Position numbers and translations under genes: made by a program
Shown here: positions 36,446 through 43,678 of the stretch, one piece after another
How positions within the stretch are numbered: the first letter of the stretch is position 1
Layout: each line of letters begins with the position of its first letter
From: Paucibacter sp. Y2R2-4
GTDB lineage: Bacteria; Pseudomonadota; Gammaproteobacteria; Burkholderiales; Burkholderiaceae_C
NCBI RefSeq assembly: GCF_025717535.1
Contig: NZ_JAJIRO010000004.1
Span: 1-64,000, forward strand
Length of the DNA: 64,000 bases
Direction: 5' to 3'
The notes under the pieces: model-generated
Databases searched by the model: none
What the model was told of the DNA's origin: nothing
Seen by the model: the letters and a program-made list of their open reading frames with translations, nothing else

Positions 36446-36907
36446 AGCCCGGCACCACCAAGCAAGCTCCACACAAGCTCCTTGAAACTCCGTCAATGTC
36501 TGTGAACTTGTTTCCAGCCATGAGTAATCAGCATGTCTGAATGATTTTTTGTCACGCTTGTCTTTACCAGCGGATGGGGTGAGCCTCCTGGTGCATGGGA
36601 TACTCGATCCACAAGTCCGGTCGCACTGCGCACATATATTGGGAATTCCTCGGACATCCACACATTGCCGCCCTAACTTTTCAGCCAGTCAGACCTTTCC
36701 GCAGACTTGTCATCCAGCCGCCATTCCTTTGAGCGGCCTCCAGCCTCCAACCCTAGCCTGAAGCCATGGGATCTCGCGCCAGACTCTGAGCGCAGATTGT
36801 TCGCAATTCGCCCCAATCGTCGTGGGCGCTTGCACCGGGCATGGCGGCCGCCGCTTTGGGCTTGAAGACCGTATCTGTGGATTTCTGGCGCCACTTGACC
36901 ACGCACC
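36446..36907. other. Non-coding interval between the thiolase and IclR genes
   Basis: About 460 bp with no frame that I believe codes for a protein. It is locally AT-richer than its surroundings (for example around 36540-36560 and 36633-36645) and should hold the regulator's promoter. I see no convincing box or operator in it. Confidence 0.4.
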
Positions 36908-37756
36908 ATGTCAGCAGCACGCGCCTTTGATGAACTCGCCGCCCTCGCGGCCCCGGCATTGGAGTCGGGTGAAAACTCAGCCGACGAAACCGTGGCGTCC
37001 GGCCCTCTGAAACGTGATTTGGTCGCAGGCCTGGAAAAAGGCCTGGCGGTGATCGAAGCTTTCGACCAAGAGCGGCCCCGACTGACCATCAGCGAGGTGG
37101 CCGTCCGCACGGGCCTGACACGCGCCGCCGCCCGCCGCTACCTTTTGACCTTGACGCATCTTGGCTTCGTCACTCAGGAGCGCAAGATGTTCGCGCTGAC
37201 CCCCAAGGTGCTGCGCCTGGGGCAAAGCTATATGAATTCGGCGCGCCTGCCGCGCATCGTCGAGCCCGAACTGCAAAAGCTGGCTTTTTCCATGAAAGAA
37301 GCCAGCTCAGCCGGCGTGCTGGATGGCAATGATGTGATCTGCATTGCCGCCACCAGCGCAGGCCGGGTGGTGTCACCCGCGCTTCAACCAGGCTACCGCG
37401 TACCCGCCTATTGCGCCGGCACCGGCCGCGTGATGCTGGCCGCGATGCCGCCCCTGGAGGCGGACGCCTGGATTTCCCGTCAGACTCTGAACCCGCTGAC
37501 CCCCAACACCATCACCCACCCTGAGCGGCTGCGCCTTGAAGTGGCACGGACCCGTTCTTTGGGCTATGCCTGTGTTGACCAAGAGTTGGAATTGGGTCTG
37601 CGCACGGTGGCCGTGCCCTTGAAGAACTACCGCGGGGACGTGGTGGCCGCCATGTGCATGAGCATTCATGCCTCGCGCATGAGCATGGATCAATTGGTCG
37701 AGAACTGCCTGCCGCCGCTGCTGCAAGCCCAAGCGCATTTGCGCATGCTGCTCTAA
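36908..37756 (+). CDS. IclR-family regulator of the PcaR/PobR type
   Basis: A 282-residue regulator: an N-terminal winged helix-turn-helix (KGLAVIEAFDQERPRLTISE and RTGLTRAAARRYLLTLTHLG) and a C-terminal effector domain with AYCAGTGRVMLAAMP and YACVDQELELGLRTVAVPL. PcaR-type proteins activate aromatic catabolism genes in response to beta-ketoadipate. The thiolase gene upstream fits that role, but the remaining pca genes are not in the window. No Shine-Dalgarno sequence is obvious before the ATG. Confidence 0.88.
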   Translation: MSAARAFDELAALAAPALESGENSADETVASGPLKRDLVAGLEKGLAVIEAFDQERPRLTISEVAVRTGLTRAAARRYLLTLTHLGFVTQERKMFALTPKVLRLGQSYMNSARLPRIVEPELQKLAFSMKEASSAGVLDGNDVICIAATSAGRVVSPALQPGYRVPAYCAGTGRVMLAAMPPLEADAWISRQTLNPLTPNTITHPERLRLEVARTRSLGYACVDQELELGLRTVAVPLKNYRGDVVAAMCMSIHASRMSMDQLVENCLPPLLQAQAHLRMLL

Positions 37757-37809
37757 ATCTGACTCAGGCTTGCTGGGATGCCTCGGCTCACGCGGAGGCA
37801 TTCGGGTCT

Positions 37810-38256
37810 TCAGCCCGCGATCTCCGGCTCGACCAACTGGGCCAACTGAGCCAGCGACTCCTGCCAGCCGAGGTAGCACATCTCCAGCGGGATCACCGCT
37901 GGGATGCCGGTTTGGCTGACGCTCAGCTCCGTACCGCAAAGCACAGGCCGCAAAGACACGGTCACTTCGATCACGCCAGGCAGGTTGGGATCATCAAACT
38001 TGTCGGTATAGCGGAGTCTTTCGTTCGGCAGCAACTCCAAGTACTCGCCCCCAAAAGAATGCGAATGCCCGCTGCCGAAATTGCGGAACGACATTCTGAA
38101 ACTACCGCCCACGCGCACATCCATATGGTGCACCGTGCAGGTGAAGCCATAGGGCGGAATCCACTTCGCCATGGCATCGGCTTCGGTAAAGGCGCGGTAG
38201 AGCTTTTCAGGCGGGCAGCGAAGCACGCGGTGAAGACGAACGGTACGGTCAGACAT
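37810..38256 (-). CDS. SRPBCC (AHSA1-like) family protein
   Basis: A 148-residue START/Bet v1-fold protein: TVRLHRVLRCPPEKLYRAFTEADAMAKW is cut here to its key features, an early LHR..P-x-x-L-Y-x-A-F-T-E and A-K-W-I-P-P, with GGEYLELLPNERLRYTDKF later, as in AHSA1/SRPBCC_CalC proteins. Such proteins bind hydrophobic ligands or act as co-chaperone relatives; the ligand is unknown. GGGAG stands 7 nt before the ATG. Confidence 0.85.
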   Translation of the reverse strand: MSDRTVRLHRVLRCPPEKLYRAFTEADAMAKWIPPYGFTCTVHHMDVRVGGSFRMSFRNFGSGHSHSFGGEYLELLPNERLRYTDKFDDPNLPGVIEVTVSLRPVLCGTELSVSQTGIPAVIPLEMCYLGWQESLAQLAQLVEPEIAG

Positions 38257-38414
38257 GCGGGGCTCCCATGAGTTGTCCTGATCTCTAGTCCTTCTGAGCT
38301 ACATCGGACATCAGCAGCGATACGGCTGCGGCGGCAGGATAGCCAAGTTTCAAGTCCTTGCGTAGCTGGGGCGAAGCCTAAGCGGCCCCCGCCCAAAGTG
38401 CCGCGCACCCGCGC

Positions 38415-39314
38415 TCAAGGCTTGGTAAACCGCCCCAAGCGACGGGCCTTGACCAAGAGCCAAGCGGCCGCTCCCAGACAGAGCACAAAGGACAGCACCG
38501 AGCCCTCAATGCCAAAGGCGCCGCCGGTCAGCCAGTCCGGGCCATTCAGAGTGGCGCGCAGCCAGCCTTCATCGGTATGACCGGACACCGAGATTGCAAA
38601 CACCGCGCCCTGCACAAAGTTCCAGGCCAGATGCACGCCCACGCACAGCCACAGACGCCGGGTCAACACATAGGCCGCGCCCAGCAACAGGCCCAGTTCG
38701 ATACCCAACATCAGGCCGATCAGCGGCGAAGCACCGGCATTGCCCAGATGCGCCAGGCCGAACAAAGCACTGGAAATCAGCAGCGCCCAGACGGTGCCGA
38801 CCGAGCGCTCCAACAGCCTCAGGGCAATCAAGCGAAACAGCAACTCTTCAATCACGGCGCCGACCACCACCTTGGGCATCATCTCGGTGAACACCCGGGC
38901 AAAGTCACTGGCGCTGCCCACCGACTGTACGGTGTAGGCGCCCAGCAGCGCCAGCACCGCCACCACCGCGGCGATCAGCGCGCCGCCCAGCAGCAGACCG
39001 CCTAAGAACTCACGACCCGCTTCGGGCAAAGACAACTCCTGCACCGGGCGCCGCTCCCACCAGCGCACATAGGCGAAATAGGCGCCCATCAAGACCAGCA
39101 CCTTGATCAGATTGCGTGTGTCCCGCAAGCCGGGGTCGGCCATGTAGAGCTTGGTCAGGACATTGGCGCCAATAAAGGGCAAGCCAACAAAGAGCAAGAC
39201 GGCCAGCCATTGGCCGAGTGCGCAGTCCCAGAAACGTCGCCCGACGGGCAGGACCGAGAGCGCCGGGGTCGATGCGGGCGAGGCGGAGAAGGGAAAAGTG
39301 TTTTTGGAGTCCAT
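38415..39314 (-). CDS. CPBP-family (Rce1-like) intramembrane metalloprotease
   Basis: A 299-residue membrane protein with about eight helices. The active-site motifs of the Abi/CPBP family are kept: EELLFR (two Glu and Arg), a His in FGLAHLGN, and HLAWNF near the C-terminus. Some bacterial members process bacteriocins or give immunity, but no bacteriocin gene is seen here, so a housekeeping or unknown role is likely. ATG 39314 is chosen over an upstream start at 39389 to give a normal cytoplasmic N-terminus. Confidence 0.88.
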   Translation of the reverse strand: MDSKNTFPFSASPASTPALSVLPVGRRFWDCALGQWLAVLLFVGLPFIGANVLTKLYMADPGLRDTRNLIKVLVLMGAYFAYVRWWERRPVQELSLPEAGREFLGGLLLGGALIAAVVAVLALLGAYTVQSVGSASDFARVFTEMMPKVVVGAVIEELLFRLIALRLLERSVGTVWALLISSALFGLAHLGNAGASPLIGLMLGIELGLLLGAAYVLTRRLWLCVGVHLAWNFVQGAVFAISVSGHTDEGWLRATLNGPDWLTGGAFGIEGSVLSFVLCLGAAAWLLVKARRLGRFTKP

Positions 39315-39531
39315 GGCGCGAAGCCCTGCTCGCGCAGTGGCAGAGAGGAGTGGTGTTGAATCAAGACGGCATTCTTGGCCGCTGCTCATTCACAAACCAC
39401 CGCCTTGCGACAGACTGCAAAGCCGCGCCGCTGGGCGGCACAAAGCCGGGCATCGTGGCGCGCTTTGCCAACGCCCCATTTCACTCACACTCGCTGGGAT
39501 GGCCCCTCTTTCACCATCACAGGCCGGACAC

Positions 39532-41055
39532 TCAAGCGCCGAAGCGCCGCTGCCGCAGCAAGGGGCTGACCCGGTAACGTTCGCTGCGATAGGCCTCGAA
39601 CAAGCCATCCAGCAGTTCCACCACCGGCTCAGCGCCCAGCAGCGCCAGCCATTCAAACGGCCCTGCCGGGTAGTTGACGCCCAGCTTCATGGCCAGGTCT
39701 GCGCCTTCGGCCTCACACACGCCTTGCCAAACGGCGTCAGCGCCCTCATTGACCAGCATGGCCACCGTGCGCGCCACCACCAGACCCGGTGCGTCGCGCA
39801 GCAGCAGCGGCTCCCAGCCCAGGGCGCGCCAAATATCGGCCACAGCGGCCTGAGCCGCCGCGCTGCTGCGCGGGGCAAATACCAGGGCCAAAGCGTCCAT
39901 GCGGTCCGGCGCCACCGGCCAGTCCATCACCGCCAGCTCGTCTTGCTTCAACTCATACGCCAATTGCGCCGCACTGCGGCCCTGGCTCAGATGCACCTGC
40001 ATTGCGCCGATTTGCAAGCCGGCCCATGAAGAAGCGGGCTGACGCTCAAAAGCCAAGCCCTTGTGCGTCAGCCAGCCCGCCAACTGTTCGACCAGTCCGC
40101 CCTGACCATGCAGACCCAGAGTCGGCAAAGCATGCTGCGGCGCCGCGACCGGGCCACTGGCCTCAGGCGTGCCGGCATAAAAGCCGCGCCCCACTTTGCG
40201 ACCCAAGCGCCCGCCGTCCACCAAGGCTTTTTGCACCAGCGAGGGCACATAACGCTTATCGCCATAGTTAGCCTCGAAGACCGACTTGGTCACCAGAAAG
40301 TTGGTGTCATGACCGATCAGGTCCATCAACTCGCAGGGGCCCATGCGAAAACCAGCGCTGCGCAGCGCCCGGTCCAACTGCGCCGGCGTGCCGGCCTGCT
40401 CTTGCAAGAGCGCCAGTGATTCCGCGTAATAAGGCCGCGCAATTCGGTTGACGATAAATCCTGGCGTGGACTTGGCATGCACCGGCGTCTTGCCCCAGCG
40501 GCGCGCCAAGCGCTCGATCACCGCAGCCACATCGGGGTCGGTCTCAGCACCCGACACCACTTCGACCAGCTTCATCAGCGGCACCGGGTTGAAGAAATGC
40601 ATGCCCACCAGGCGCGCCGGGTTTTGCATGCCATTGGCCAGCGCAGTCACGCTGATCGAAGAGGTGTTGCTGGCAATGATGGCGCCCGGCGGCAGCAGGG
40701 CATCCAGCTGCCGCAGCAGCGCCTGCTTGGGCTCCAGCTTCTCGACGATCACCTCGACCACCAAGGCCGCCTCGGCCAATTCATTCACATCCACAGCGGG
40801 GCTGATGCGCGCCAGAACCGCGGCCCGCTCCTCGGGCGCCATGCGGCCCTTGGCGACCAAGCCGTCCAGCGCCCGCCCCATTTGTTCAATGGCCGCAGCC
40901 GCGGCACCTTCGCGCACATCGAGCAAGCGCACCGCGTGCCCGGCCTGCGCCGCCACTTGGGCAATGCCCGCCCCCATGATGCCGGCACCCACCACGCCAA
41001 TCAAAGCAGGCACTTCAGCCGCCACCGTCCACATCGTCAAATCCTTGTTGCTCAT
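39532..41055 (-). CDS. 3-hydroxyacyl-CoA dehydrogenase (PaaH/PaaC type)
   Basis: A 507-residue NAD-dependent dehydrogenase. The Rossmann motif is VVGAGIMGAGIAQVAA, the catalytic His and Glu are in GMHFFNPVPLMKLVEVV, and two C-terminal helical domains are present, which is the PaaH layout (about 505 residues). PaaH oxidises 3-hydroxyadipyl-CoA in phenylacetate breakdown, feeding the thiolase type encoded 3 kb away. The hydratase gene lies 9 bp upstream on the same strand. Other paa genes are not in the window. Confidence 0.88.
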   Translation of the reverse strand: MSNKDLTMWTVAAEVPALIGVVGAGIMGAGIAQVAAQAGHAVRLLDVREGAAAAAIEQMGRALDGLVAKGRMAPEERAAVLARISPAVDVNELAEAALVVEVIVEKLEPKQALLRQLDALLPPGAIIASNTSSISVTALANGMQNPARLVGMHFFNPVPLMKLVEVVSGAETDPDVAAVIERLARRWGKTPVHAKSTPGFIVNRIARPYYAESLALLQEQAGTPAQLDRALRSAGFRMGPCELMDLIGHDTNFLVTKSVFEANYGDKRYVPSLVQKALVDGGRLGRKVGRGFYAGTPEASGPVAAPQHALPTLGLHGQGGLVEQLAGWLTHKGLAFERQPASSWAGLQIGAMQVHLSQGRSAAQLAYELKQDELAVMDWPVAPDRMDALALVFAPRSSAAAQAAVADIWRALGWEPLLLRDAPGLVVARTVAMLVNEGADAVWQGVCEAEGADLAMKLGVNYPAGPFEWLALLGAEPVVELLDGLFEAYRSERYRVSPLLRQRRFGA

Positions 41056-41064
41056 GCTTGCTAC

Positions 41065-41859
41065 TCAGTTCTTGCCTGGGACCCAGGCCGCGGGCCGCTT
41101 GCCCACAAAGGCCGCAAAGCCCTCACGGGCCTCGTCGCCGCTGCGCACCCGCGCGATCGTCTGCGCCGTCAACTCACGCACCTCGGAAGTCACAGGCCCC
41201 ACTTCAAGTTGAGCCATCAAAGCCTTGATCTCAGCTTGCGCGCCGGGGCCGCAGGCCAGCAACTCGCCCACCCATGCGTCCAGGGCCAAGTCCAGATCGT
41301 CCGGGGTGTCCACCACCTGCTGCAGCAGGCCGATTTGCAAAGCCTCGTCGGCGCTGATGCGGCTGGCGGTCAAGGCCAGACGCCTCGCTTGGCGCAAGCC
41401 CACGGCATTGACCAAATAAGGGCCGATCACCGCCGGCAAGATGCCAAAGCGCGCCTCGCTGACCGCGAACTTGGTCTCGCGGCTGGCCAAAGCGATATCG
41501 CAGGCGCAAGCCAAGCCGACGCCGCCACCCAGGGCCAAGCCCTGGATGCGCGCCACGGTGGGCTTGGGGCAGGCGGCCAGGCGCTGCAACATCTCGGCAA
41601 AGCGGCGCGCATCGGCCAGATTCGCTTCTTGCGAGGCGGCCGCCGCGCGGCGCATCCATTCAATATCAGCCCCCGCGCTGAAGGCCTTGCCGGCACCAGC
41701 CAAGACCAGCACCCGCACGGCAGGATCGGCCTGGGCGTGTTGCACCGCCTGGCCCAGCTCCGAGATCATCAACTCATTGAAGGCATTGAATACCTCCGGC
41801 CGGGTCATGGTGATGCGCGCCACGCCACGTGCATCCACCGCAATCGTCAGTGTCTCCAC
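41065..41859 (-). CDS. Enoyl-CoA hydratase/isomerase family protein (LiuC- or PaaF-like)
   Basis: A 264-residue crotonase. The oxyanion-hole segments are AGKAFSAGADIEWMRRAA and GLALGGGVGLACACDIALA. GADIEWMRR and ARRLALTASRISADEA recall methylglutaconyl-CoA hydratase (LiuC); the operon partner PaaH instead suggests 2,3-dehydroadipyl-CoA hydratase (PaaF). I choose GTG 41859, which has AAGGAG 6 nt upstream, over a TTG at 41883 that would include that ribosome binding site in the coding region. Confidence 0.87.
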   Translation of the reverse strand: METLTIAVDARGVARITMTRPEVFNAFNELMISELGQAVQHAQADPAVRVLVLAGAGKAFSAGADIEWMRRAAAASQEANLADARRFAEMLQRLAACPKPTVARIQGLALGGGVGLACACDIALASRETKFAVSEARFGILPAVIGPYLVNAVGLRQARRLALTASRISADEALQIGLLQQVVDTPDDLDLALDAWVGELLACGPGAQAEIKALMAQLEVGPVTSEVRELTAQTIARVRSGDEAREGFAAFVGKRPAAWVPGKN

Positions 41860-41938
41860 CTGAAACTCCTTGTAATTCGGCAAGTATCGCAGCGCGGCGC
41901 ACGGGGTTTAGCCTTGCGCCGCCCGCGAGATCAAGCGG

Positions 41939-41944
41939 CACAAT
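41939..41944 (+). promoter_or_regulatory. -10-like box 6 nt from the fdsGB start
   Basis: CACAAT, then CCGCGC, then ATG. No Shine-Dalgarno sequence; TTGCGC lies 19 bp upstream. Confidence 0.4.
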
Positions 41945-41950
41945 CCGCGC

Positions 41951-43678
41951 ATGAGTTCCGTCATTCCTATCCATGTCGAAGGCAGTCGCCGCCCCGCCAA
42001 AGGCGGCGGTCTGCGCGGCCGCCAGGCCAGCCGTTCCGCGCTTGAAACCGTGCGACAACTCTTGGGCACAGCGCCGCGCCGCCGCGACCTGCTGATTGAA
42101 CATCTGCACCTGATTCAAGACCGCCACGGCCATCTAAGCGTGGACATGCTGGCCGCCTTGGCCGAGGAAATGAAGCTCTCGCAAGCCGAGGTGCATGAGG
42201 TCGCCAGCTTCTATCACCACTTCGACATTGTTTATGAAGGCGTAGCCGCTCCAGCGCCGCTGAGCTTGCGCGTTTGCAACTCGCTGAGCTGCAGCATGGC
42301 GGGCAGCGCGGGCCTGAGCCAATCGCTGCGCGAACTGCTGGCCGAACAAAGCGGGGTGCGGGTGATTGAGGTGCCTTGCGTGGGCCGCTGCGAGCAAGCG
42401 CCGGTGGTGGTGCTGGGGCAAAAGCCTCTGGGGCATGCCACGGTCGATCAAGTCATGGACTCGCTAAAGCTTGGCCACACAGAAGACCCGCTGCCTGCGC
42501 ATCAAGGCTTGGCCGACTATCTCGCCCAGGGCGGCTACCGCGTCTTGGACGAATTGCTGAAGGGCACGCGCAGCATTGAAGCCACACTGCAAACCCTGAG
42601 CGACTCCGGCCTGCGCGGCCTGGGTGGCGCCGGCTTCCCGCTGGGCCGAAAATGGAGCATCGTGCGCGAGCAGCCGGCCCCTCGGCTGATGGCGGTCAAT
42701 ATCGACGAAGGCGAACCCGGCACCTTCAAAGACCGCTACTACCTGGAGCGCGAACCGCAGCGCTTTTTGGAAGGCATGTTGATCGCCGCTCATTGCGTCG
42801 GCGTGGAGGCGATCTACATTTATCTGCGCGATGAATATCACGCCCTGCATCAGGTGCTGAGCAAAGAGATTGCCGCCTTGCAAGCCGTGAGAACCGACCT
42901 GCCGCCCATCGAGCTGCGGCGCGGCGCCGGCGCCTATATCTGCGGTGAAGAGTCGGCCATGATCGAGTCCATCGAGGGCAAACGCGGCTGGCCGCGCCAG
43001 CGCCCGCCCTATGTGGCCGAGCGCGGCTTGTTTGGCCGGCCGACGCTGCAACACAATATCGAATCGCTGCACTGGGTGCGCGACATTCTGGAGCGCGGTG
43101 CCGATTGGTTCGCGAGCCAAGGCCGCCATGGGCGCAAGGGCTTGCGCAGCTTCTCGCTTTCGGGCCGGGTCAAAAAGCCCGGCGTGCACCTGGCCCCGGC
43201 CGGCATCACCCTGCAAGAATTGGTCGATGAATACGGCGGCGGCATGGCCGAAGGCCATCAGCTCTACGGTTACTTCCCCGGCGGCGCCTCGGGCGGCATG
43301 CTGCCGGCCTCGCTGGCGAATGTGCCACTCGACTTTGACACCTTGCACGCGCATGGCTGCTTCATCGGCTCGGCGGCGGTGATTGTGTTTTCGCAGCAAG
43401 ACAGCGCCCGCGCCCTGGCCTTGAATGCCATGGCGTTTTTTGAACATGAGAGCTGCGGCCAATGCGTGCCCTGCCGCGAAGGCACCCAGCGCGCGGTGGA
43501 GCTGATGCGCCAGCCGGTCTGGGACCTGCCCTTGTTGGACGATTTATCTGCCGTCATGAGTGATGCTTCCATCTGCGGCCTGGGTCAGGCCGCACCGAAT
43601 CCGCTGCGCTGTGCGATTCGCTACTTCCCGCAAGAGTTCGCCCAGGAATTGAATACTGCGGAGGGCCAACAGCCATGA
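41951..43678 (+). CDS. NAD-dependent formate dehydrogenase, fused gamma-beta (FdsG-FdsB) subunit
   Basis: A 575-residue fusion. Residues about 25-180 are the NuoE-like thioredoxin-fold [2Fe-2S] domain (RVCNSLSCSMAG and VPCVGRCEQAPVV). Residues about 200-560 are NuoF-like: FMN/NADH-binding GLGGAGFPLGRKW, ICGEESAMIESIEG, and the [4Fe-4S] site ESCGQCVPCREGT. It passes electrons from FdsA to NAD+. FdsG and FdsB are separate in Rhodobacter and Cupriavidus Fds operons. Its stop overlaps the fdsA start by 4 bp. Confidence 0.93.
   Translation: MSSVIPIHVEGSRRPAKGGGLRGRQASRSALETVRQLLGTAPRRRDLLIEHLHLIQDRHGHLSVDMLAALAEEMKLSQAEVHEVASFYHHFDIVYEGVAAPAPLSLRVCNSLSCSMAGSAGLSQSLRELLAEQSGVRVIEVPCVGRCEQAPVVVLGQKPLGHATVDQVMDSLKLGHTEDPLPAHQGLADYLAQGGYRVLDELLKGTRSIEATLQTLSDSGLRGLGGAGFPLGRKWSIVREQPAPRLMAVNIDEGEPGTFKDRYYLEREPQRFLEGMLIAAHCVGVEAIYIYLRDEYHALHQVLSKEIAALQAVRTDLPPIELRRGAGAYICGEESAMIESIEGKRGWPRQRPPYVAERGLFGRPTLQHNIESLHWVRDILERGADWFASQGRHGRKGLRSFSLSGRVKKPGVHLAPAGITLQELVDEYGGGMAEGHQLYGYFPGGASGGMLPASLANVPLDFDTLHAHGCFIGSAAVIVFSQQDSARALALNAMAFFEHESCGQCVPCREGTQRAVELMRQPVWDLPLLDDLSAVMSDASICGLGQAAPNPLRCAIRYFPQEFAQELNTAEGQQP

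Noticed and set aside
36673-37110. Minus-strand frame upstream of and overlapping the IclR gene
   Set aside because: Composition rich in Arg, Ser and Ala without domain signals; it is antisense to a clear IclR gene.
42464-43462. Long minus-strand frame opposite the formate dehydrogenase gene
   Set aside because: Mirror of the codon bias of the real gene; no family motifs and no start context.
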